Shown here in pieces: positions 1-5,240 of a stretch of DNA of 20,073 nucleotides. A program made the translations under genes and the position numbers. Under the pieces are notes generated by a model, which worked only from the letters and a program-made list of their open reading frames with translations, ran no database searches and was not told the origin of the DNA. This stretch comes from a virus. The first letter of the stretch is position 1. Every line of letters starts with the position of its first letter. Location: IMG/VR virus record IMGVR_UViG_3300044858_000891, positions 1-20,073 of that record. The stretch is one strand, 5' to 3'.

Positions 1-1
1 G

Positions 2-172
2 CAGTTCATTGCCATAGAAACCAAGGCTGGTAAGGGGAAGACGACTGCGCTACAAGAACGAGAACTATCACGCATCAAGACAAATGGTGGCACTACGTTT
101 GTTATCAATGAAGATAATCTCGATGACTTAGGACTTTATTTTATGACGTTTGATGACGACGGGAGATGCTGA
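2..172 (+). CDS. VRR-NUC domain nuclease, 3' end only (5' end lies outside the window)
   Basis: The frame is open from the left edge and ends with TGA at 170-172. The 56 visible residues read as the second half of a VRR-NUC (PD-(D/E)XK superfamily) domain. A strand carrying the E-x-K catalytic pair (ETK at fragment residues 6-8) is followed by AGKGK, a conserved-looking Gln at residue 18, and a helix then a Gly-Gly-x-x-Phe-Val-Ile strand. VRR-NUC proteins in phages are stand-alone nucleases of about 90-130 aa, often near replication genes, with structure-specific or recombination-related roles. The first catalytic residues lie to the left of the window, so activity cannot be judged. The next gene starts inside its stop codon (TGATG), which suggests translational coupling. 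Confidence 0.75.
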   Translation, partial: QFIAIETKAGKGKTTALQERELSRIKTNGGTTFVINEDNLDDLGLYFMTFDDDGRC

Positions 173-405
173 TGAGAGCAAAGAAAGAGTATGAAAGATG
201 GTGTGCATTAGAAAGAATGTGGGAGGAATCTCGATTTGGTGCAATGCAAGAAAAGGCATATATCGCTGGGTTCAGTAAAGCGATAGAATTAGTTGAGCAA
301 TCTTTAAAAGGAGAAGTAAATGAACAAATTGAAAACCTTCCGTCAGTTGAGAGCCGTCGAGAACGAACCACGGAAACCATCGTTCCACTATGCCGTGGAA
401 ACTAA
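172..405 (+). CDS. small hypothetical phage protein (77 aa)
   Basis: I do not recognise a function. The reading begins MRAKKEYERWCALERMWEES and is mostly charged and helical. ATG at 172 is chosen over an in-frame ATG at 166 because GGAG at 162-165 sits about 6 nt before 172 but directly against 166, and because 172 overlaps the preceding TGA. The last 29 residues (from about nt 319) overlap the next gene in another frame by 86 nt. This tail looks less protein-like than the first 50 residues. It also crosses a TAA at 317-319 that would be the natural stop if one nucleotide were gained or lost upstream, so the C-terminus may be an artefact of a frameshift. The N-terminal part is more secure than the tail. 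Confidence 0.55.
   Translation: MRAKKEYERWCALERMWEESRFGAMQEKAYIAGFSKAIELVEQSLKGEVNEQIENLPSVESRRERTTETIVPLCRGN
306..324 (+). promoter_or_regulatory. Shine-Dalgarno/start cassette, identical to the one at 712-730
   Basis: A 19-nt stretch containing AAAAGGAGAAG, TAA and then ATG occurs here and again, exactly, at 712-730. At 712-730 the TAA is the real stop of the upstream gene and the ATG starts the next gene. Here the ATG (320) starts the next gene, but the TAA (317-319) is out of frame with the upstream gene. The AAGGAG core is the ribosome binding site for the gene at 320. Confidence 0.6.
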
Positions 406-538
406 TTCAAGATTTGTGTGGACAACGGGCGCAGACGTAATGAAGACATGGAAACGTCACGGGTTTGTTCCACCTACTGAGTATCGTGACGATTACTTCT
501 TTAAGAAGAATCGTGAGGGAAAGGAGAACAATGAGTGA
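320..538 (+). CDS. small hypothetical phage protein (72 aa)
   Basis: Function unknown. The start at 320 is fixed by AAAAGGAGAAG immediately upstream with good spacing. The protein is basic and rich in aromatics. Its middle (about residues 30-62) reads as a compact small domain: FVWTTGADVMKTW, then RHGFVPPTEYRDDYF. Short proteins with a Trp-Arg-x-x-Gly-x-x-Pro-Pro-x-Glu stretch of this kind are, as I recall, common in early regions of tailed phages without an assigned role. It overlaps the following gene by 8 nt (531-538), which supports co-translation. Confidence 0.65.
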   Translation: MNKLKTFRQLRAVENEPRKPSFHYAVETNSRFVWTTGADVMKTWKRHGFVPPTEYRDDYFFKKNREGKENNE

Positions 539-725
539 GCAAGATAAAGAATACCTAGAAGCTTTGTATGCTGGTTTTGCTATGGTAGGTTTAGTAATCA
601 ACGGAGACTACTCTGCTGAAGAGATTCCTTCCCGAGCAAAACAGCTTGCAAAGTCAATGATGGTAGAAGAACCCGATAAGGGTATTGTTGCAGTAAAACG
701 TCGTTTTATTAAAAAGGAGAAGTAA
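531..725 (+). CDS. small hypothetical phage protein (64 aa)
   Basis: Function unknown. The open frame extends back to 465, but ATG at 531 is preferred. AAAGGAGAAC lies just before it, and the extra upstream residues coincide with the preceding gene. The protein is acidic to neutral in its first half, with a short Ala/Gly-rich helix (LYAGFAMVGLVI, about residues 11-22) that is too short and polar-flanked for a confident membrane segment. It ends in a basic tail (KRRFIKKEK). Its stop codon (723-725) directly abuts the next ATG, and the shared AAAAGGAGAAG sits inside its last codons. Confidence 0.65.
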   Translation: MSEQDKEYLEALYAGFAMVGLVINGDYSAEEIPSRAKQLAKSMMVEEPDKGIVAVKRRFIKKEK

Positions 726-1151
726 ATGAAAAGAGTAAATGGTAGTAAAAAAATAGTAAATTATATTGCTAAACACCCTCATGCAAAACCGAAACAAGTA
801 GCGTTAGCTACAGGCACGAACGTTAAGCTTGTCTACAACGTAGCATCAAGATTACGCAAGATGACCGAAGTCCATGAGAAAGAAGTAGATCGTGTAGCAG
901 ACATCGTAAATGCCGTTACACAGGGTCGTGGAAGATTAAGGATGCAAGGTGCTGATAACGTCAATCACCCAGCGCATTACAAAGTCGGTGGCATAGAAGT
1001 TATAGATTTCATAGAGTCTAAAAACTTTAGCTACAACCTAGGTAATGTAATCAAGTATGTTTCTCGTGCGGATCATAAAGGGAACAAACTTGAGGACTTA
1101 AAGAAGGCGCAATGGTATCTCACCCGTGAGATTAATAATTTAAGTAAGTAA
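726..1151 (+). CDS. HTH-like N-terminus joined to a DUF3310 domain
   Basis: The protein has 141 aa in two parts. Residues about 1-50 (KKIVNYIAKHPHAKPKQVAL, then ATGTNVKLVYNVASRLRK) read as a winged or simple helix-turn-helix, so DNA binding is inferred. Residues about 80-138 match the phage DUF3310 pattern: NHPAHYK, GIEVIDFIE, then GNVIKYVSRADHKG, then LEDLKKAQWYL. DUF3310 proteins are widespread in phages, usually near replication or nucleotide genes. They are sometimes annotated as nucleotide-kinase-like, without solid biochemistry known to me. The start abuts the previous stop behind AAAAGGAGAAG. A strong terminator follows within 5 nt, so this is the last gene of the first operon. Family assignment of the C-terminus is firm. 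The HTH is a fold guess. Confidence 0.85.
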   Translation: MKRVNGSKKIVNYIAKHPHAKPKQVALATGTNVKLVYNVASRLRKMTEVHEKEVDRVADIVNAVTQGRGRLRMQGADNVNHPAHYKVGGIEVIDFIESKNFSYNLGNVIKYVSRADHKGNKLEDLKKAQWYLTREINNLSK

Positions 1152-1155
1152 CCCC

Positions 1156-1190
1156 TAGGGAGTTAGGCTTCGGCTTTGCTCCCTATTTTT
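1156..1190 (+). terminator. intrinsic terminator with UUCG tetraloop
   Basis: TAGGGAG (1156-1162) pairs with CTCCCTA (1179-1185). The inner arms AGGC and GCTT (1165-1168 and 1173-1176) close a TTCG loop at 1169-1172. A five-T run follows at 1186-1190. The site separates the HTH/DUF3310 operon from the DNA polymerase gene, whose start is only 32 nt further on. Confidence 0.9.
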
Positions 1191-1222
1191 GTAACTATTG
1201 GTTTTGTTATTTAAGGAGAAGT

Positions 1223-3100
1223 GTGAATCTAATTGCCTTGGACTTTGAGACGTACTACGCTCAAGACTACTCGCTAACTAAGTTGACAACTGAGGAATAC
1301 ATCAGAGATAAACGCTTTGAGGTAATCGGTGTCGGTGTCAAGGTTGGCGAGGGCGAGACCAAGTGGTTCTCAGGGTCGCACATCGACATCCAAAAATACC
1401 TTTCCACCCTCCCGTGGAACGATTCTGCTCTCCTTTGTCATAACACTATGTTTGATGGGGCAATCCTTGCTTGGCGCTTTGGCATCAAGCCCTCTCTATA
1501 TTTAGATACATTGTGCATGGGTCGTGCGGTGCATGGTGTAGAAGTTGGTGGCTCTTTAGCGTCGCTAGTTGAGCGTTACAAATTAGGCGAGAAAGGCAAG
1601 GAGGTTATCGAAGCCAAGGGCAAGCAGATAACTGGTTTCACCTCTTTAGAACTCGAGCGCTACGGCGAATATTGCAAGAACGATGTCGAGTTAACTTTTA
1701 AGCTTTTCCAAGTATTGTCGAGCGCGTTTCCAAAAGAAGAATTACAACTCATAGATTTAACTTTGCGCATGTTTATTCACCCCGTACTGGAGGTTGATGA
1801 TGCGTTGCTGGTTCAGCGTTTGGACGAGCTAAAGCATGAGAAGTTACAGTTATTAGGGACACTCAAGGAGAAACTGGGGTGTGAGAACGAAGAAGCGGTG
1901 CGCAAGAAGTTAGCAAGCAACAAGCAGTTTGCCGAGTTACTACAAACATTTAACGTACCTGCCCCGATGAAAGAGTCCAAGACTACGGGCAAAGACACCT
2001 ACGCTCTTGCTAAGAATGACGAAGGGTTCATTGCGTTGACAGAACATGAAGACCCGTTTATACAACAGCTATGTGCGGTGCGTCTTGGTACTAAGTCTAC
2101 AATCGAAGAGTCAAGGATAGAAAGGTTCATTGATGTTGGTTCTCGCAATAAAGGTCGTTTGCCTATTCCTCTTAAGTATTATGGCGCTCATACTGGTCGT
2201 TGGGCTGGTTCTGACAAAGTTAACTTTCAAAATCTCCCCTCCCGTGATGTCAAAAAGAAGACGCTCAAAAATGCCGTTGTTGCCCCCGAAGACTACGTTG
2301 TAATTAATTGCGACTCCTCACAGATTGAGGCTCGTGTCTTAGCGTGGTTGGCTGGGCAAGACGATGTGGTTGAGCAGTTTGCTAAAGGTGAAGATGTTTA
2401 CTCCATATTTGCTACATCAGTCTATGAGCGACCCATTAGTAAGAAAGATCCTATTGAACGGTTTGTGGGTAAGACCTGTATCTTGGGACTTGGTTACGGG
2501 ACTGGCGCATTAAAGTTACAGCACACACTAAAGACAACACCCCCTGGGGTTGTGATTGACGAGACAGAATCCAAACGGATTGTGGATTTGTATAGAGAGA
2601 AGAACGCCAAGATCATCAGTTTATGGAGGAAAGCCGACAAAGCTATTGGGGATATGGCTAATTGGGAGGACATCAAACCATATTACCTTGGTAAGCACAG
2701 ATGTTTGACTGTGACCAAGGAAGGTATAAAACTACCGAACGGGTTGTATATACGTTACCCTGACCTAAAACTCAATGATGAGAAAGCTAATAGCGGATAC
2801 ATATATCAGTCACGTAAAGGCCCCGTGTCTCTATGGGGCGGGTCTGTGGTAGAGAACGTAGTTCAAGCACTTGCTAGGATTATTGTGGGTCAACAGATGA
2901 TTAAACTAACTGAGCGCTATCGCCCCGTGTTAACAGTTCACGATGCGGCGGTGTGCGTAGTCCCCGAAGACGAGGTAAATGAGGCTTGTGCTTGGATCGT
3001 CGAGGTCATGTCAAAGCCACCTGATTGGGCTAAAGGATTACCTGTAGCGTGTGAAGCACATTACGGACAGAACTACGGAGAGATGGAGGAATGGAAATGA
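1223..3100 (+). CDS. DNA polymerase, family A, with 3'-5' exonuclease domain
   Basis: Replicative phage polymerase of 625 aa. It has no 5'-3' exonuclease domain, as is usual for phage family A enzymes. The proofreading domain (about 1-170) has ExoI (D7, E9), ExoII (NTMFD, 74-78) and ExoIII (YCKND, 150-154), so proofreading should be intact. The polymerase domain has HTGRWAG (323-329), motif A (D364, E369), motif B (R413, K417, Y425, G426) and motif C (H573, D574). Two positions differ from textbook enzymes. The residue equivalent to E. coli Pol I Phe762 is Leu421, and motif C is HDA instead of HDE. Both metal-binding aspartates, D364 and D574, are present. Translation starts at GTG 1223 behind AAGGAGAAGT. 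The stop overlaps the next ATG (ATGA). Confidence 0.97.
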   Translation: MNLIALDFETYYAQDYSLTKLTTEEYIRDKRFEVIGVGVKVGEGETKWFSGSHIDIQKYLSTLPWNDSALLCHNTMFDGAILAWRFGIKPSLYLDTLCMGRAVHGVEVGGSLASLVERYKLGEKGKEVIEAKGKQITGFTSLELERYGEYCKNDVELTFKLFQVLSSAFPKEELQLIDLTLRMFIHPVLEVDDALLVQRLDELKHEKLQLLGTLKEKLGCENEEAVRKKLASNKQFAELLQTFNVPAPMKESKTTGKDTYALAKNDEGFIALTEHEDPFIQQLCAVRLGTKSTIEESRIERFIDVGSRNKGRLPIPLKYYGAHTGRWAGSDKVNFQNLPSRDVKKKTLKNAVVAPEDYVVINCDSSQIEARVLAWLAGQDDVVEQFAKGEDVYSIFATSVYERPISKKDPIERFVGKTCILGLGYGTGALKLQHTLKTTPPGVVIDETESKRIVDLYREKNAKIISLWRKADKAIGDMANWEDIKPYYLGKHRCLTVTKEGIKLPNGLYIRYPDLKLNDEKANSGYIYQSRKGPVSLWGGSVVENVVQALARIIVGQQMIKLTERYRPVLTVHDAAVCVVPEDEVNEACAWIVEVMSKPPDWAKGLPVACEAHYGQNYGEMEEWK

Positions 3101-3255
3101 GAAAAGTAAGCATACGAACAGTTGAAAATACTATTGGGCTGGCACGTAGTGTTGCTAATGGAACAACCAAATTTCCTTTTATGGGTTATTGCGCAGACTT
3201 GATGGAAAAGATGTTGGAAGAGATTAAACAGGCAAGAAAGGCACAAGAGAAATGA
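3097..3255 (+). CDS. small hypothetical protein between polymerase and 3252 gene (52 aa)
   Basis: A short frame that fills the gap exactly. ATG at 3097 overlaps the polymerase TGA (ATGA), and its own TGA at 3253-3255 overlaps the next ATG (3252). Such double four-base overlaps are strong positional evidence for a real gene despite its size. It reads MRKVSIRTVENTIGLARSVA at the N-terminus, then a short Phe/Pro segment and a charged amphipathic helix rich in Lys, Glu and Met. I see no known motif. Expression is probably by translational coupling to the polymerase. AGATGGAGGA (3081-3090) upstream could serve as its ribosome binding site. Confidence 0.65.
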   Translation: MRKVSIRTVENTIGLARSVANGTTKFPFMGYCADLMEKMLEEIKQARKAQEK

Positions 3256-3887
3256 CATTTTTAGTAGCCAACATACCCCCAGTAAAATGTTTTGTGCGTA
3301 AGGAGTTTCTCTATAACCACGAGAAGGGGCATGGAGAACTAGAGCCTTGTGTGTGGATAACTGCCAAGGCAATCAAGGGTCAAGCGTTTCGTATCGAGTC
3401 GATGCTGACCAACTACGGGGCGTTGTACGACAAGCTACCAATCCATGCCTATGTATGGAAAGAGGTAGCTGAGCCGTTGCCATTAGACCATTTACAAATA
3501 TGGGATTGTCTATCGTATGACATGGCGGTGATTGAGAAGTCTAATTTAAGAGGGCTCAAGGTTAAGTTCTTTGGCAAGGACAAACAGTTTCACTTTGGTA
3601 ATTACTTGTTTACCATTGACTTTGCCTCGCCCGAATCCAATAGACTAGATACTAGCTTTTCAGAGGGTGTTGAGGAGCATAAGAGCTATAACTTTATCCG
3701 TTTAGATAACGGGCAGTTTGCTTGTCAACCCAACAACCGATGCCTTTGGTACGATGTGTCGCTCGTACCAGCAGTTCTAAAGACTCCTGACTTTCGTATA
3801 CCTACCGAGGTATATAGTGTTGAGAACCATGCTAAGTGGAGTGCTAAGGATGAATGGTTTTATAACTTTGAGGAGATTAAAACATGA
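3252..3887 (+). CDS. conserved-looking phage protein of unknown function (211 aa)
   Basis: I do not recognise a named domain. The protein is soluble, mixed alpha/beta and unusually rich in Trp, Tyr and Phe (for example ALYDKLPIHAYVW at about 57-69, LQIWDCLSYDMAVIE at about 81-95, and a final WFYNFEE). It contains three short segments with the look of strict conservation: CFVRKEFLY near residue 13, GLKVKFFGKDKQFHFGNYLF at about 100-119 and LDNGQFACQPNNRCLWYD at about 152-169. From memory, proteins with this layout recur between polymerase and nuclease genes of environmental podovirus-like phages, but without an assigned role. It is ATGA-coupled on both sides, so it is probably made together with the polymerase and the nuclease. 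No signal peptide or membrane helix is seen. Confidence 0.8.
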   Translation: MTFLVANIPPVKCFVRKEFLYNHEKGHGELEPCVWITAKAIKGQAFRIESMLTNYGALYDKLPIHAYVWKEVAEPLPLDHLQIWDCLSYDMAVIEKSNLRGLKVKFFGKDKQFHFGNYLFTIDFASPESNRLDTSFSEGVEEHKSYNFIRLDNGQFACQPNNRCLWYDVSLVPAVLKTPDFRIPTEVYSVENHAKWSAKDEWFYNFEEIKT

Positions 3888-4105
3888 CAACTTTTACAAC
3901 TGAAGATAGACAGAACGCATCTCCCCCACACATTGTGGATAGTGGTGCTAGTGTTAAAACCCTAGCGGATTACATCGAGCAGGAGACTCGTGAGGAGATG
4001 TTACGTAATCAAATGCACTTGCTACACGAAAGAGTTAAAGAATTAGAAATGGAAAATGTTAAATTAAAAAGAGAAATAGAAAATTTTATGAACGGAAAAC
4101 GTTAA
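3884..4105 (+). CDS. small coiled-coil protein (73 aa)
   Basis: ATG at 3884 overlaps the previous TGA (ATGA), and the TAA at 4103-4105 overlaps the next ATG (TAATG). The N-terminal 25 residues are polar and probably disordered. Residues about 30-70 form a continuous heptad-type coiled coil (LHERVKELEMENVKLKREIE), which predicts a homodimer or an adaptor. No enzymatic motif is present. Its position directly before the Fe-S nuclease suggests a partner or scaffold role for that nuclease. That idea rests only on gene order. Confidence 0.7.
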   Translation: MTTFTTEDRQNASPPHIVDSGASVKTLADYIEQETREEMLRNQMHLLHERVKELEMENVKLKREIENFMNGKR

Positions 4106-4755
4106 TGTTTACTTGGTCATTCTCCTCTCTCAAAGATTACATTAATTGTCCAAGACAGTATCAAGAAATAAAGGTACTTAAGCGCTACATTAAATATCCT
4201 ACTGAACAGATGCGTTATGGCACGGAGGTGCATAAAGCTTGTGAAGATTATGTAAGTGAGGGTACACCCCTAGCTGAAAACTATAAGCGTTTTAAACCAG
4301 CATTAGATTCTTTAGTTGAGATTTCAGGGACTAAATATCCTGAGCACCGCATGGCGCTGAATTATGACAAAGAACCATGTCAATACGGTAAAGGTTACTG
4401 GGTACGTGGCATAGTAGATTTACTAATCATAGACGGAGATCATGCATTTATTGTTGACTACAAGACTGGTAATAATCGCTATCCTGACCCTAAACAGTTA
4501 AAACTAATGGCGCTAATGACCTTTGCTCATTTTCCTGAAGTAATGGTAATTAAAGCTGGTCTACTATTCATAGTGCATGAAAGTTTTATGAGTGAAGAAT
4601 ACACTCGGGACGATATAAACAAGCTCTGGAGGTCGTTTGAAGGAGACCTTGCCAGACTCCAACTTTCGTACGAAAATGATGTGTGGCAAGCTAATCCTAC
4701 CCCCCTATGTGGGTGGTGTCCTGTCAAATCATGTGAATTTTATAAGGAAAAATAA
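4105..4755 (+). CDS. Cas4/RecB-like PD-(D/E)XK exonuclease with a four-cysteine Fe-S site
   Basis: The protein has 216 aa and carries the full RecB/Cas4-type nuclease signature in order. These are C15 in the first helix pair (NCPRQY), H43 (EVHKAC), D105 (GIVDLL), D118-Y-K120 (the D-x-K catalytic core), Q131 in the following helix, and C202-x2-C205-x4-C210 near the C-terminus. One early cysteine plus a C-terminal triplet is the arrangement that binds a 4Fe-4S cluster in Cas4 and AddB. Family members are Mg- or Mn-dependent DNA exonucleases. In phages they are thought to act in recombination, end processing or host DNA degradation. No Cas1, Cas2 or CRISPR repeats are nearby, so a CRISPR role is not indicated. 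Its position between polymerase and helicase genes supports a replication/recombination job. Confidence 0.9.
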   Translation: MFTWSFSSLKDYINCPRQYQEIKVLKRYIKYPTEQMRYGTEVHKACEDYVSEGTPLAENYKRFKPALDSLVEISGTKYPEHRMALNYDKEPCQYGKGYWVRGIVDLLIIDGDHAFIVDYKTGNNRYPDPKQLKLMALMTFAHFPEVMVIKAGLLFIVHESFMSEEYTRDDINKLWRSFEGDLARLQLSYENDVWQANPTPLCGWCPVKSCEFYKEK

Positions 4756-5069
4756 TGCCTTACGTTACTAAACCAAGACCTTACAAAAAAGAATACCAAC
4801 AACAAAAAACTCGTGGCGAACACGGTAACCGCATGGAGCGTCAACGGGCTAGACGAGGTATCGATAAAAAACTTCCTGACGGTAATGGCAATGGCAAAGC
4901 TGATGCACGAGAGGGTAAGGATGTAGCTCATCGCAAAGCAATGGATAAAGGGGGTTCTAATAAAGACGGAACATACATTACTACCGCCGCTAAGAATCGT
5001 TCATTTAAAAGAGACTCTAAAGGTAATTTAGTATCAGAAACAAGTAAGAAGGAAAGAAAGAAAAAGTAA
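4755..5069 (+). CDS. small basic HNH-like phage protein, degenerate motif (104 aa)
   Basis: Very basic protein with N-terminal PYKKEYQQQKTR and RMERQRARRGIDKKL, then DVAHRK (56-61), KGGSN (65-69) and AKNRSFKR (79-86). I recall a common phage family with the order Tyr-Lys-x-Glu-Tyr, then Arg-Ala-Arg-Arg, then Asp-Val-Asp-His-Lys, then an Asn/Gly stretch and finally Lys-Asn-Arg-Ser-Phe. It looks HNH-like and is widely annotated as HNH endonuclease. Here the Asp before His is Ala (A58-H59), and the family's usual Asn-Leu-Arg-Val strand reads TYITTA, so nuclease activity is doubtful. Nucleic-acid binding through the basic ends is likely. It starts by TAATG overlap with the nuclease gene and is the last intact gene before a 197-nt gap. 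Confidence 0.7.
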   Translation: MPYVTKPRPYKKEYQQQKTRGEHGNRMERQRARRGIDKKLPDGNGNGKADAREGKDVAHRKAMDKGGSNKDGTYITTAAKNRSFKRDSKGNLVSETSKKERKKK

Positions 5070-5092
5070 CTGCTGTAAGGCATGAGTGGGCA

Positions 5093-5116
5093 GTAGGGGG
5101 TTTATGATGACCCTAC
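5093..5116 (+). promoter_or_regulatory. hairpin that would enclose ATGATG
   Basis: GTAGGG (5093-5098) and CCCTAC (5111-5116) form a perfect 6-bp stem. The 12-nt loop holds ATGATGA (5104-5110), the start of the methyltransferase-like relic. The stem takes up the purine-rich AGGGGG that could otherwise act as a ribosome binding site. There is no T tract, so this is not a terminator. Confidence 0.4.
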
Positions 5117-5217
5117 AACCATGTCAGTTGGGCGACGTTCGTGAAGACTGAGTTTTTCCCTTTCTAGAAACAGGGTTTGTTATCTCAGCTACTTCTCCTT
5201 GGCGTGACAGGTCTGAC
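5104..5217 (+). pseudogene. possible relic of a DNA methyltransferase N-terminus
   Basis: Read from ATG 5104 (or 5107), one frame gives MTLQPCQLGDVRED, then a TGA at 5149-5151. In the same frame it continues VFPFLETGFVISATSPW, then RDRSD. N4/N6 DNA methyltransferases of phages often begin with a Leu-x-Gly-Asp-x-Arg-Glu segment. About 14 residues later comes a hydrophobic strand ending in Thr-Ser-Pro-Pro-Tyr-Trp, followed by Leu-Arg-Asp. Here the spacing between GDVRE and TSP is 15 codons, Pro-Tyr is missing and one in-frame stop interrupts. The rest of an enzyme is absent, because the helicase gene starts at 5267. Chance resemblance cannot be excluded at this length. Confidence 0.3.
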
Positions 5218-5221
5218 CGAC

Positions 5222-5240
5222 TAACCCCCGTAAGGGGTTA
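5222..5240 (+). promoter_or_regulatory. hairpin in the leader of the SNF2 helicase gene
   Basis: TAACCCC (5222-5228) pairs with GGGGTTA (5234-5240) around a CGTAA loop, giving a 7-bp stem rich in G:C. It ends 16 nt before the AAAGGA ribosome binding site (5257-5261... GTG 5267). There is no T run after it. Possible roles are an mRNA 5' stabiliser or a processing site, and both are inference. Confidence 0.45.

Noticed and set aside
141-380. Minus-strand open frame over the first small genes
   Set aside because: It lies opposite a row of plus-strand genes with good ribosome binding sites and has no protein-like features of its own.
3073-3372. Minus-strand open frame of 99 codons rich in Cys, Leu and Phe
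   Set aside because: It is explained as the shadow of the overlapping plus-strand genes at 3097 and 3252, which are positioned by ATGA overlaps.
4105-4755. Annotation of the nuclease as a CRISPR adaptation Cas4
   Set aside because: The motifs cannot separate phage RecB/Cas4-like exonucleases from true Cas4, and no Cas1, Cas2 or repeats are nearby.
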